Assembly: GCF_004118155.1 (NCBI RefSeq)
Contig: NZ_SAIQ01000001.1
Location: 1,054,001-1,118,000, forward strand
Length of the DNA: 64,000 nucleotides
Source: Edaphocola flava
GTDB lineage: Bacteria > Bacteroidota > Bacteroidia > Chitinophagales > Chitinophagaceae
Reading direction: 5' to 3'
The notes under the pieces are model-generated. The model ran no database searches and was not told where the DNA came from. It saw only the letters and a program-made list of their open reading frames with translations. Of the stretch, positions 9,408-17,935 are shown piece after piece. Numbering within the stretch: the stretch's first letter is position 1; each line of letters starts with the position of its first letter. The position numbers and the translations under genes were made by a program.

Positions 9408-10322
9408 ATGAAGGTGTATACCAAAGTAGAAAAACTGATGGGTTCTGTTTTTACCCTTGGCATTGCAGCAGCCTCCGATAGTCAGGCTGCACAACTGCTG
9501 GATATAGGTATTGCAGAAATCAGGCGTATCGAAGATATGCTCTCTGAGTTTAAGCCCGATTCAGAAACCATTCTGATCAACAGGTCTGCGCCAGGTAAGC
9601 CTGTAACCGTTTCTGCAGAATGCTTTGCCATCATCAAACGATCGCTGGATATGTCGAAACTTTCCAAAGGTGACTTTGATATTACTGTAAGTCCTTTAAA
9701 AAAATTATACCGTTTTAAGAATACCGCTTTTGCAATGCCTGCCGCCGAGGAGATCAAAAGCACTTTGCAAACGATCGGATATACAAAGATCCTTACAGAT
9801 GAAGCTGTACAGGCTGTTGGTTTTATCGCAGAAGGAATGCAGATCAGTTTTGCAGCGATCGGCAAGGGATATGCTGCAGACCGGGTAAAGATGCTATGGA
9901 AAAATGCAGGTGTACTATCAGGATATATCAATGCCAGCGGAGATCTTTGTGCCTTCGGCAATAAACCGGATGGCCAACCCTGGACTGTAGGTATTGCAAA
10001 CCCCGACAATCCTGCAGAGATATTGTTCTACATACCGCTGAAAGATTCTGCAGTAGCTACTTCCGGTGATTATGAACAGCATTTCATACATGAGGGCAAA
10101 CGGTACAGTCATAATATTGATCCGCATAGTGGTCTGCCCATATCCGGTATTAAAAGTGTTAGTGTCTTTTCTCCTGCAGCAGAATTGTCGGATGCCCTGG
10201 CTACGGCCGTTTACGTAAAGGGTATATCTAAAGGAATGGATTTTATCAATCAATTACCCCATACCCATTGCATCATCATAGATGAAGATAATCAGGTCTA
10301 CGGATCTGAACAGTTGCAATAA
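9408..10322 (+). CDS. apbE: FAD:protein FMN transferase (ApbE family)
   Basis: Moves FMN from FAD onto a Thr or Ser of a target protein. The 304 residues carry the family landmarks: LMGSVFTLGI at the N-terminus, IGKGYAADR near residue 155, NASGDLCAFG, TSGDYEQHF, GKRYSHNIDPHSG and the metal-site SDALATA. No signal peptide is present and an in-frame TAG lies immediately upstream of the ATG, so this copy looks cytoplasmic, whereas many ApbE proteins are periplasmic. The next three co-directional genes are an acyltransferase, a DUF4266 lipoprotein and a DUF3570 barrel. DUF4266 and DUF3570 are, to my recollection, repeatedly found beside apbE, so a shared role in making a flavinylated envelope component is a reasonable inference. 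Confidence 0.93.
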   Translation: MKVYTKVEKLMGSVFTLGIAAASDSQAAQLLDIGIAEIRRIEDMLSEFKPDSETILINRSAPGKPVTVSAECFAIIKRSLDMSKLSKGDFDITVSPLKKLYRFKNTAFAMPAAEEIKSTLQTIGYTKILTDEAVQAVGFIAEGMQISFAAIGKGYAADRVKMLWKNAGVLSGYINASGDLCAFGNKPDGQPWTVGIANPDNPAEILFYIPLKDSAVATSGDYEQHFIHEGKRYSHNIDPHSGLPISGIKSVSVFSPAAELSDALATAVYVKGISKGMDFINQLPHTHCIIIDEDNQVYGSEQLQ

Positions 10323-10415
10323 CTGTTATATTAAAATTAGTATATAGTTAATTCACAATTTATTTTCGACCTTTGTGCCCCAAAAAAGAACAGTACAAAC
10401 ACATTCAATCTAAGT

Positions 10416-12260
10416 ATGAAATTCAGATATGACATAGGCTTACTACGGGCCATTGCAGTCCTTAGTGTATTATTATACCATTATAAAGTTCCCGGCTTTG
10501 GCGGAGGTTTCTCCGGAGTGGATGTCTTCTTTGTAATATCTGGTTTCCTGATGACAAAGATCATCCTTAGCGGGTTTGAGAAAGGCTCCTTTTCGGTGTG
10601 GAGCTTTATTGTAAAGCGCGCCAAAAGGATCGTACCACCACTGGTCGTGCTGGGATTCTGTTTGCTGCTGATCTCTAGTTTGCTATTTTTCGGTAATACG
10701 CATTCTCAAAACAGCAGGAACATATTTGTAGGCCTTACCTTTATTTCTAATATTTATTTCTGGCTTAAGCAAAGTTATTTTGACAGCGATGCGCAAAGCA
10801 ATATTTTTCTGCACAGCTGGTCATTGTCTGTTGAATGGCAGTTCTACATGCTTTACCCGATACTGCTCTATCCCTTCAAAAAACTGTATTTCCATCACAA
10901 AAAATGGTTTACTGCCGGCTTGTTGACGTTTACGGCATTATCTTTTTCACTGTGTCTGCTGCTGATAGGAAAGTATAGCACTTTTACCTTTTATATGATC
11001 CCTACCCGTGCCTGGGAAATGACACTGGGTGGTCTCGCTTTGCTTTACTCTGATCATATAAAACTCAAGGATACTGCTCGGCGCATTCTTATTATACTTT
11101 CCTTCGGCATCATCCTGCTCTGTAATGTTTTTCTGAAAGAATCTATGCCCTGGCCATCGGCTTATACTTTATTTCCTGCCATAGCTACATTCCTCATTAT
11201 TGCCTTAAATACCAACTACTCTTGGTATCAAAACAAGCTGTTTCAATTTGTCGGAAAGATATCTTATTCACTTTACCTATGGCACTGGCCTTTCTACGTT
11301 ATATTCCGGTTTTTCCTCCTGGATAAATATCCGGTTTTATTGATTCCGATCGCCTTGTCATTCATATGCGCTATCTTATCCTACTACCTGATAGAGCAAA
11401 AGGAAGGATTTGGCCGCATGCGTTTTATTATCCCTACAGCACTGGTCAGCCTTGGCTGTGCGCTGGTATTTTTCTACAAACCTGCCAATGCTTTTACCAA
11501 TAGTGTCCGGGTCTTTAATGACAACTACAAAGCCTATTATGATAAGTATGATCAGCTGGATCAATTCAATGCCCATAGTTGTTTTGTAACCAGTGATGAA
11601 CAATATACAAAGTACGACTATGCTAATTGCCTTAAGGTAGATGTTGCTAAACAAAACATCCTTTTGCTGGGCGATAGTCATTCGGCAGAATTATCAAAAT
11701 CTTTCCGCAAAAGCTTGTCTCCGGATCAGCATTTACTCGAAGTATCTGCGGGGATGACTTTTCCATTCCTGGAGCCTAAAGGATTAGAAAGATCGGTAAC
11801 GGTGCTTCGCCATTTTTATAAAGAATTTTTGCCGGCGCAGAAACAGCACATCAATAAATTATTTATTTCTGTACACTGGCTGATGGATCTGGGCTATTCA
11901 AAACCGGAAATAAAAACACATATCCAGGAACTGATACAATACCTGGAACAAAACAACATCAACTATTACTTTATTGGTCAGACGGAAAAATATACAGCGC
12001 CATTCCCGAAAATAGCATTGCAGCTTGATAAAAAAGTAGACCAGATTCCGGATATGTACTACGACCAGAATGGTGCTGAAATGAACCATTTTCTGATGAG
12101 CTTCATTCCTAAGGAAAGATATATTAATGTATACAAACTGCCAGGTATGCGTAAAATAGATCAGCAGTCTAATATGCCATATATGTTTGACAATAATCAC
12201 CTTACTGAATATGGTGCAGATCAGTTAACTGCTTATTTAATCAGAAATAAATATTTATAG
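10416..12260 (+). CDS. membrane acyltransferase (OafA/YrhL type) with C-terminal SGNH domain
   Basis: 614 residues. The N-terminal part (about 1-350) is an Acyltransferase_3 domain with some ten membrane helices and the signature YDIGLLRAIAVLSVLLYHY, GFSGVDVFFVISGF and HSWSLSVEWQFY. The C-terminal part (about 385-614) is a periplasmic SGNH domain: block I is LLLGDSHSAEL and the last block is NNHLTEYGADQL. Such two-domain proteins carry acyl groups, usually acetyl, across the inner membrane and place them on surface sugars. It lies 93 nt after apbE and 19 nt before the DUF4266 gene in the same direction, so it may share their transcript. No glycan genes are adjacent, so its acceptor is unknown. 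Confidence 0.92.
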   Translation: MKFRYDIGLLRAIAVLSVLLYHYKVPGFGGGFSGVDVFFVISGFLMTKIILSGFEKGSFSVWSFIVKRAKRIVPPLVVLGFCLLLISSLLFFGNTHSQNSRNIFVGLTFISNIYFWLKQSYFDSDAQSNIFLHSWSLSVEWQFYMLYPILLYPFKKLYFHHKKWFTAGLLTFTALSFSLCLLLIGKYSTFTFYMIPTRAWEMTLGGLALLYSDHIKLKDTARRILIILSFGIILLCNVFLKESMPWPSAYTLFPAIATFLIIALNTNYSWYQNKLFQFVGKISYSLYLWHWPFYVIFRFFLLDKYPVLLIPIALSFICAILSYYLIEQKEGFGRMRFIIPTALVSLGCALVFFYKPANAFTNSVRVFNDNYKAYYDKYDQLDQFNAHSCFVTSDEQYTKYDYANCLKVDVAKQNILLLGDSHSAELSKSFRKSLSPDQHLLEVSAGMTFPFLEPKGLERSVTVLRHFYKEFLPAQKQHINKLFISVHWLMDLGYSKPEIKTHIQELIQYLEQNNINYYFIGQTEKYTAPFPKIALQLDKKVDQIPDMYYDQNGAEMNHFLMSFIPKERYINVYKLPGMRKIDQQSNMPYMFDNNHLTEYGADQLTAYLIRNKYL

Positions 12261-12279
12261 ACCTATATTTGAGTGGCTT

Positions 12280-12495
12280 ATGAGGATTAAATTTTTATTT
12301 TATTTTCTGGTGTTGAGTTTGCTGTTTGCTTCCTGTAAAACAGTGAAGCCTTATGAGCGGCAATTTGTCAACGATACAGAAATGCAGATGGGCGATGATG
12401 CCGGCAACCGTTTTAATCACTATGTACACTCGATTCGTGAAGGTGCTGTTCCGGCCAATGGCCCGAAAGGCAGCGGGGGCTGCGGTTGTAACTAA
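12280..12495 (+). CDS. small DUF4266-type lipoprotein with Gly/Cys C-terminus
   Basis: 71 residues. The lipoprotein signal ends LLFASC, so C19 should be lipidated, and the mature protein is only about 53 residues. It contains VKPYERQF, a helix with EMQMGDDAGNRFNHYVHSIREG, and a tail GSGGCGCN. This fits the DUF4266 family of short lipoproteins, encoded directly before a DUF3570 protein as here (12-nt gap). The two cysteines at the extreme end could bind metal or form a disulfide. Function is not known to me; the tight linkage says it works with the DUF3570 barrel. Confidence 0.82.
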   Translation: MRIKFLFYFLVLSLLFASCKTVKPYERQFVNDTEMQMGDDAGNRFNHYVHSIREGAVPANGPKGSGGCGCN

Positions 12496-12507
12496 TCTTA
12501 TGGCAAC

Positions 12508-13710
12508 ATGAACAAAGAATTAATCGTACTGGGTAGTATTGCATTATGTAGCCATAATCTTAGTGCACAGGATACAAAGGAGCAAGATACTATTGATCAG
12601 AGTGATATTGAACTGGTATATAACCATTACATCCAGGATGGCAATCACTCTGCGGTAACAGGTGGTACCGGTACAGAGGCCCTCACAGTGTATGGCCCTT
12701 CTGTAAATATTAAACGCAGCCGGAAAAATAATATACTCACTTTTAATGTGGGTACGGACATTATTAGTTCTGCCTCTACGGATAATATTGATTTTGTAAA
12801 ATCTTCGGCCTCTTATACCGACATTCATGGTTATACATATGGTGTGCTGGAACATAAGTTCCGCAATGGTTTTAACCTGTATGGGGGTATGGGTTTTTCT
12901 ATAGAGAGCGACTACTTCTCTTACAGCGGCCGGCTGGGATTTTCGAAAGAGGATATAAAAAAACAGCGTAGTTATTTCGCAGAAATACAGGCTTTCAATG
13001 ATGACCTGCGCTGGGGGCGCATCAATGAAAATTATTATAAAGCGGTAAAACTGATTTACCCGGAAGAGCTGCGCTACCGGGAATGGTATGACGGATATAA
13101 ACGATACTCTTACAATTTCAAAGCAGGCTTTACCCAGATTGTGGATAAGCGCAATGTAATAGGCATCTACCCGGAATTGATCTGGCAACAGGGCCTGTTA
13201 TCCACACCATTTCACCGGGTATATTTTACTAACGGACAGGTCCTGGTGGAGCAGCTACCGGAGCAAAGGCTGAAGGCCAGTCTGGGACTGAAATGGAATC
13301 GCTTTGCCGGTGGCAGAACCGTATTAAAACAAAGCATAAATGCGTATACAGACAATTTTGGTATTCACGCACTGGCACTGGAACAGGAGACGGCTATAAA
13401 ACTGAACCGGGTACTGACGATCCTACCCAATGCGCGCTTTTATACCCAGAGTGCTGCTGATTATTTTAAACCATATAAGCAGCACGATATTTCGGATCAG
13501 CATTATACATCAGATTATGATTATTCGCGTTTCTATAGTTACAGTGTAGGTATGGGTTTCCGTTATAATCCTTTCAAAACACTCAACAGGCATTTTCTGT
13601 TTAGAGGAATGACCCTGCGGTATAATTATTATCAGCGCAGCGATGGCTTATGGTCACATATACTCTCTGCTTCATTTCAGTCGGTCTTTACACGCAATAC
13701 CAAAAAGTAA
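12508..13710 (+). CDS. DUF3570 family outer-membrane barrel-like protein
   Basis: 400 residues with a signal peptide (MNKELIVLGSIALCSHNLSAQ). The rest is a succession of amphipathic beta strands (for example KNNILTFNVGTDII, YGVLEHKFRNGFNLYGGMGF, FRYNPF, MTLRYNYYQR) ending in a terminal strand LSASFQSVFTRNTKK, as in outer-membrane barrels. Residues 84-90 read DIISSAS, which fits the ApbE flavinylation pattern D-x-x-S/T-S/G-A-S/T; a second SSAS follows at 99-102. Whether flavin is attached is untested, and the linked ApbE lacks an export signal. The family is DUF3570 by pattern and by its DUF4266 neighbour. Last gene of the apbE set; the next promoter begins right after its stop. Confidence 0.8.
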   Translation: MNKELIVLGSIALCSHNLSAQDTKEQDTIDQSDIELVYNHYIQDGNHSAVTGGTGTEALTVYGPSVNIKRSRKNNILTFNVGTDIISSASTDNIDFVKSSASYTDIHGYTYGVLEHKFRNGFNLYGGMGFSIESDYFSYSGRLGFSKEDIKKQRSYFAEIQAFNDDLRWGRINENYYKAVKLIYPEELRYREWYDGYKRYSYNFKAGFTQIVDKRNVIGIYPELIWQQGLLSTPFHRVYFTNGQVLVEQLPEQRLKASLGLKWNRFAGGRTVLKQSINAYTDNFGIHALALEQETAIKLNRVLTILPNARFYTQSAADYFKPYKQHDISDQHYTSDYDYSRFYSYSVGMGFRYNPFKTLNRHFLFRGMTLRYNYYQRSDGLWSHILSASFQSVFTRNTKK

Positions 13711-13758
13711 ATACCGCAATTTCCGGATTGTGCAAGCCGGCTTATTTTCAGAATTTTG
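13711..13758 (+). promoter_or_regulatory. Ada-type operator and promoter of the AraC-MGMT gene
   Basis: A 22-bp element at 13711-13732 with core CCGCAATTTCCGGATTGTG contains a near-palindrome (CGCAAT-N6-ATTGTG). Its TTG (13728-13730) is placed as a -33 element, 20 nt before the -7-like GAATTTTG (13751-13758). The same 22-mer, 21 of 22 identical and at exactly the same distance from a -7 box, lies before alkB at 15678. Confidence 0.8.
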
Positions 13759-13774
13759 TACTAAATATTTAAAG

Positions 13775-14635
13775 ATGCAAACTTCTTCAGACCATACCCA
13801 ATCAAGCCTGGACTTTGAGCGTATTGCAGCTGCAATACGCTATATCAATGCACACTTCCAGGAACAACCCGACCTGGAAACCATTGCGGAGCAAGTGCAT
13901 ATGAGTCCTTTTCATTTTCAGCGCATGTTCACGGAATGGGCAGGCATCAGCCCTAAAAAATTCCTGCAATACATCAGCCTCAATTATGCCAAGTCCTTGT
14001 TGAAAGAAGATCCCGCACAGAGTCTTCTTGATGTAAGCTTTGCTACTGGACTATCCAGCAGCAGCAGGCTGCATGATCTGTTTATAAAAATTGAGGGCAT
14101 GAGTCCAGCGGTGTATAAGTCAGGAGGTAACCAATTACATATTGAATTTGATTTTTATCCCACACCTTTCGGACAAGTGATTATTGCCAATACCGATATT
14201 GGCATTTGCTACATGGCCTTTGAAGAAAACTGGGAAAAGGCTATGAGTAAACTGCAGGCTTATTTTCCACATGCAACACTAGTCATGAAAAAAAACACTG
14301 TGCAGCGAAGCGCACTATCGGTTTTTACATCAGATACTGTTCCGGAAACACCGATACACCTGCATTTGAAAGGCACCGCATTTCAGCTCAAGGTCTGGGA
14401 GGCTTTATTAAAAATTCCGATGGGTACTGTAAGCACTTATGGAAAGCTGGCGCAAAGCATTGACCAACCAAAGGCTGCACGTGCCGTGGGCACAGCCATT
14501 GGCTCAAATCCTGTTGCCTTCCTGATACCCTGCCATCGGGTAATACAGTCCAGTGGCCACTTTGGCGGTTATATGTGGGACCCGGTACGCAAAACAGCCC
14601 TCATTGGCTGGGAGCAGGCACAGGTGCATCAATAG
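13775..14635 (+). CDS. Ada-like bifunctional regulator: AraC DNA-binding domain plus methylated-DNA-protein-cysteine methyltransferase
   Basis: 286 residues from the ATG at 13775, chosen because a longer frame from 13643 would overlap DUF3570 and run through the promoter. Residues 14-115 form an AraC-type double helix-turn-helix (IAEQVHMSPFHFQRMF, then SFATGLSSSSRLHDLF). Residues 125-280 are an O6-alkylguanine-DNA methyltransferase with the acceptor C253 in the motif IPCHRV and the GTVSTYGKLA helix. The Ada N-terminal zinc domain, which senses methylphosphotriesters in E. coli Ada, is absent, so how the regulator is switched on is unclear. A near-identical operator in front of this gene and of alkB argues that it controls both. 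Confidence 0.93.
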   Translation: MQTSSDHTQSSLDFERIAAAIRYINAHFQEQPDLETIAEQVHMSPFHFQRMFTEWAGISPKKFLQYISLNYAKSLLKEDPAQSLLDVSFATGLSSSSRLHDLFIKIEGMSPAVYKSGGNQLHIEFDFYPTPFGQVIIANTDIGICYMAFEENWEKAMSKLQAYFPHATLVMKKNTVQRSALSVFTSDTVPETPIHLHLKGTAFQLKVWEALLKIPMGTVSTYGKLAQSIDQPKAARAVGTAIGSNPVAFLIPCHRVIQSSGHFGGYMWDPVRKTALIGWEQAQVHQ

Positions 14636-14660
14636 AATGTAAAAGCGAACAATCAATAAT

Positions 14661-14711
14661 ATACATAAACGAATACGCCCGCCGATGTGGCGGGCGTATT
14701 CGTTTATGTAT
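14661..14711. terminator. bidirectional terminator between convergent genes
   Basis: A perfect 23-bp stem with a 5-nt loop (GATGT), between the Ada-like gene and the SDR gene. Confidence 0.9.
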
Positions 14712-14726
14712 TTATCTGAATTTTAT

Positions 14727-15521
14727 CTAAACATTCCCGTAGGCATTAGACTGGCCACCATCGATGGCAATCACCTGTCCGCTTACATATGAAGCGTCAT
14801 CACTCAGCAGGAAAACGACTAATTTAGCTACCTCTTCAGGCAGGCCCAGTCTTTTAGTCGGATTCGCTTTTGCATATTCCTTTTCCGCAGCTTTCGGATC
14901 TGCTGCATTAACCTGTCTGAAGGCTTCTGCTACCATTGGTGTCAGTATAGCACCAGGCGCAATAGCATTTGTGGTAATACCAAACTGTCCATATTCCAAT
15001 GCTGCATTTTTAGTCATACCGGCTACAGCATGCTTGGTGGCCACATATGGAGTCTGGTTCATGACACCGCGTATACCACCTACAGAAGCGACATTCACGA
15101 TTCTGCCATAATTTTTTTCTTTCATTACCGGTATAATATATTTCATACCATAATACACACCCATCAGGTTAATATCTATTACTTTTTTAAACACGCCCAG
15201 GTCATAATCCGTCATAGGCGCCTGGCGCCCTTCTATACCGGCATTATTGTAAAAACCATCTATGGTACCATAGGTTGCTACGGTCTTATCTACATATTCT
15301 TTCACCTTCGCTTCATCTGATACGTCTGCTACTACGCTTAGTACCTGCACCTCATTTCCGGCTTCTTTTCTGATCTCTTCTTCTGCTGCTGTTAATGCAT
15401 CTGCATTATAATCTACTAATGTCAACTTTGCCCCTTCTTTTGCGGCTACGATAGCGGTCGCCAAACCTAAGCCCATACCAGCTCCGGTAATGACAATTAC
15501 TTTGTCTGCTAATTTTTTCAT
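14727..15521 (-). CDS. short-chain dehydrogenase/reductase
   Basis: 264 residues, classical SDR. The nucleotide-binding motif TGAGMGLG is at 12-19, NNAG at 92-95, and the catalytic triad is S146, Y159 and K163 (YVATK). The C-terminal IDGGQSNAYG is also typical. D37 after the second strand (LVDYN) suggests NAD rather than NADP. The closest annotations for such sequences are glucose 1-dehydrogenase or 3-oxoacyl-ACP reductase-like, but the substrate is not readable from the sequence. Single gene with its own promoter, divergent from alkB. Confidence 0.9.
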   Translation of the reverse strand: MKKLADKVIVITGAGMGLGLATAIVAAKEGAKLTLVDYNADALTAAEEEIRKEAGNEVQVLSVVADVSDEAKVKEYVDKTVATYGTIDGFYNNAGIEGRQAPMTDYDLGVFKKVIDINLMGVYYGMKYIIPVMKEKNYGRIVNVASVGGIRGVMNQTPYVATKHAVAGMTKNAALEYGQFGITTNAIAPGAILTPMVAEAFRQVNAADPKAAEKEYAKANPTKRLGLPEEVAKLVVFLLSDDASYVSGQVIAIDGGQSNAYGNV

Positions 15522-15572
15522 CTGGAAAAATTTATTGAATTTAAAAATGCGGTGGAGGCTTTTTTAGATAGC

Positions 15573-15580
15573 CAAAGTTA
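15573..15580 (-). promoter_or_regulatory. SDR gene promoter, -7 box TAACTTTG
   Basis: Exact TAnnTTTG on the minus strand, about 50 nt before the ATG of the SDR gene. Confidence 0.55.
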
Positions 15581-15677
15581 CTCATAAGCCAAACCGAAGA
15601 CCCGGTTTTAACGTTAAGGCTTGTTTAAGGGAATCCTTATATTTTCATAAATACTTGTACGTACATCTATTTTTATT

Positions 15678-15725
15678 ATACCGCAAGTTCCGGATTGTGA
15701 CAGCTGATACAATACCGTATTTTTG
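15678..15725 (+). promoter_or_regulatory. Ada-type operator and promoter of alkB
   Basis: Element 15678-15699, core CCGCAAGTTCCGGATTGTG, differs at one base from the copy at 13711. It is followed at the same distance (19-nt step) by the perfect -7 box TATTTTTG (15718-15725). The box overlaps a TTG that opens a longer frame at 15723, which rules that start out. Confidence 0.82.
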
Positions 15726-15746
15726 TGCTGCATTATTGTCGATATT

Positions 15747-16370
15747 ATGAGCCAGCTCAACCTGTTTAGTTCTTCTGCCGATCAGCCTATCAACCTGCTT
15801 CCTTATGAGGGTTGTGTATTATATTATGGTCCGGTTATGCCCGCAAATGAGGCAGATCGTTTTTACGAACTGCTGATGCAGACGGTGGACTGGAAGAATG
15901 ATGAAGCGATCATTTTCGGTAAGAAAATTATGACCAAAAGGAAGGCAGCCTGGTACGGAGACCATTCCTTCTCTTACACCTACTCAAAGGTTACCAAAAC
16001 GGCATTGCCCTGGAATGATCCGCTGCTGGAACTGAAAGCAATGTTGGAAAAGATACTGGGTGTGACCTTCAACTCCTGCCTGCTGAATTTGTATCATGAT
16101 GGTCAGGAAGGTATGGCATGGCATAGTGATGATGAGCGGGAACTGCAGAAAAACGGTACCATAGCCTCGCTCAGTTTCGGAGCAGTACGCAAATTTGCAT
16201 TTAAACATAAACAGACCAAGGAAACGGTAGCACTGGATCTGGCGCACGGCAGCCTGCTGGTGATGAAAGATACCACACAGACTTATTGGCTGCACCGTCT
16301 GCCACCTACAACAAAGGTATCCGCACCCCGGATTAATCTTACCTTCCGGATCATGAATCATCCCGGTTAA
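15747..16370 (+). CDS. alkB: alpha-ketoglutarate-dependent dioxygenase AlkB (DNA repair)
   Basis: Oxidatively removes methyl groups from 1-methyladenine and 3-methylcytosine in DNA using Fe(II), O2 and 2-oxoglutarate. 207 residues from the ATG at 15747, which lies about 20 nt after the -7 box. The iron ligands are H126 and D128 (WHSDDE) and H183 (WLHRLP); R195 and R201 in RINLTFR bind 2-oxoglutarate, and the N-x-Y-x-x-G motif is at N114 to G119. By size and motifs it resembles the ALKBH2-like clade. It shares an operator with the Ada-like gene 2 kb upstream, so it is very likely part of a local adaptive response to alkylation. Confidence 0.95.
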   Translation: MSQLNLFSSSADQPINLLPYEGCVLYYGPVMPANEADRFYELLMQTVDWKNDEAIIFGKKIMTKRKAAWYGDHSFSYTYSKVTKTALPWNDPLLELKAMLEKILGVTFNSCLLNLYHDGQEGMAWHSDDERELQKNGTIASLSFGAVRKFAFKHKQTKETVALDLAHGSLLVMKDTTQTYWLHRLPPTTKVSAPRINLTFRIMNHPG

Positions 16371-16542
16371 AAAATTTACCTGTTTTATATATACGTTTTT
16401 ATTGATTCCCCGTTATTAACTATATCCTTTTCCCGAACCGGGAGGGGAATGCTGTTTTCTTCCAGACCATGAAACAGGTGCTGATCGAAATACGGTATAA
16501 TATACCCGATAGTACACCAGGTCATTGAAAACTGCATGGAAC

Positions 16543-17151
16543 ATGAAGAAATACTATCTCTTACTGATTATTTTCGTGCTCGGAATCGTTATTTCGGGTA
16601 TACAACCACATGATTACTTTACCTGGTTCCTGGAAGTTTTTCCTGCGCTGCTAGGTGCAATGGTACTTATTGCTACATTTGAAAAATTCCGTTTTACTTA
16701 CTGCGTTTACGTACTGATATTGCTGCATGCCCTGGTATTATTTATCGGCGGCCATTATACCTATGCTGAGGTTCCGCTCTTTGATACCATCAAAGAGGCA
16801 CTGGGCCAGGAGCGTAATAATTATGATAAGGTAGGGCATTTTATGCAGGGCTTTGTACCGGCTGCTATTATACGCGAGCTGCTCATCCGTCGTAATATTA
16901 TCAATGTCAAATCCTGGATACCTTACGTAGTCTTATGTATGTGTATTACCATCAGCGTTTGTTACGAATTTCTCGAATGGGCTGTTGCGATCTTTACCGG
17001 CAGCGCTGCTGAAGATTTCCTCGGCACACAGGGTTATGTATGGGATACCCAATCCGATATGCTGTATGCCAGTATAGGGGCCATTACGTTCCTGCTTATT
17101 TTCCACAGATGGCATGACCGCAGGATGATACGGGAATTTGATAAGGCATAA
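16543..17151 (+). CDS. DUF2238 family inner-membrane protein
   Basis: 202 residues from the ATG at 16543; the frame extends to a TTG at 16525, but the ATG gives a better hydrophobic N-terminus. Five or six membrane helices are visible. The block ERNNYDKVGHFMQGFVPAAI followed by RELLIRR and later EWAVAIFTG...DTQSDMLYASIGA is the DUF2238 (YjdF-like) signature. The function of the family is not known. The histidine in VGHFMQGF and the acidic residues in the last loop may form a polar site within the membrane. It follows alkB by about 170 nt with no terminator in between, but no operator copy. Confidence 0.85.
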   Translation: MKKYYLLLIIFVLGIVISGIQPHDYFTWFLEVFPALLGAMVLIATFEKFRFTYCVYVLILLHALVLFIGGHYTYAEVPLFDTIKEALGQERNNYDKVGHFMQGFVPAAIIRELLIRRNIINVKSWIPYVVLCMCITISVCYEFLEWAVAIFTGSAAEDFLGTQGYVWDTQSDMLYASIGAITFLLIFHRWHDRRMIREFDKA

Positions 17152-17202
17152 ATGATGGATCATTTCGTAAACTGATGTATATTGGCTACTATTTGATTAC
17201 TT

Positions 17203-17868
17203 ATGTATCCTTTGCAATATAAACTCATTATTCCTCATCATTTCGATATGGCCACGTTGCAGAAGGAAGTGGAAAAAGGTGGAAAATTCATTACCTATTC
17301 TTATAATATTTCGCTTCTTGGGCTAATGCTTAACCGGTTGTCTCCAGCTATATTTATACCCGCTGGAAAAACTGATGTACACTACCGGAAAAAATTTAAT
17401 GCCTTATGTTATGTTTTTGGTTGGTGGTCATTGCCGGGAATTCCAAAAACCATCAGCAATATCCGGTTTAATAATAGCGGAGGACTGGATATTACCGATG
17501 ATATCATGCTTAATATAAAGGAAGAAAGCTTTCCGCAACAGACTGTATCTATAGTCTACACAAATATGTCGTATGACCAGCTAAACAAAGAAGATCTTAA
17601 AGCGTTTAAAAAGGTGCTGCAAAACACATCTGGGGAATATTATATTGAATCTTGTATTGCTGGATTGTGCATCAATACTGCAGACTCTGAGCGCCGTACT
17701 TTTGCAGTAGGAATTAAATTGAATGGTTCTATTGAGGAACATCTTCCTGCTATAAAGAAAGATTTATACCGACAATTTTTCAAGTATGTAGTTTTCCGTT
17801 TTATTGACTTATCACAACATTCAGAAGAGGCTGTATTACTGAACAGGCAAGGCACCCGTATTTTTTAG
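17203..17868 (+). CDS. conserved hypothetical protein
   Basis: 221 residues, no signal peptide. A hydrophobic stretch around ISLLGLMLNRLSPAIFIP is followed by YVFGWWSLPGIPKTISNI, a pattern I have seen in uncharacterised Bacteroidota proteins with a short membrane-proximal motif. The second half (SIVYTNMSYDQLNKEDLKAF onward) is soluble and mixed alpha/beta. I do not recognise a function. It starts 51 nt after the DUF2238 gene in the same direction. Confidence 0.65.
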   Translation: MYPLQYKLIIPHHFDMATLQKEVEKGGKFITYSYNISLLGLMLNRLSPAIFIPAGKTDVHYRKKFNALCYVFGWWSLPGIPKTISNIRFNNSGGLDITDDIMLNIKEESFPQQTVSIVYTNMSYDQLNKEDLKAFKKVLQNTSGEYYIESCIAGLCINTADSERRTFAVGIKLNGSIEEHLPAIKKDLYRQFFKYVVFRFIDLSQHSEEAVLLNRQGTRIF

Positions 17869-17935
17869 CAGTTCTCATAAATATTACTATATTCTCCTTA
17901 GCTTTACAGCAGTATACTTATCCCTCCTTTTTGAT

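Noticed and set aside
15723-15746. TTG start eight codons before the alkB ATG
   Set aside because: The TTG is part of the -7 box TATTTTTG, so it cannot be in the mRNA.
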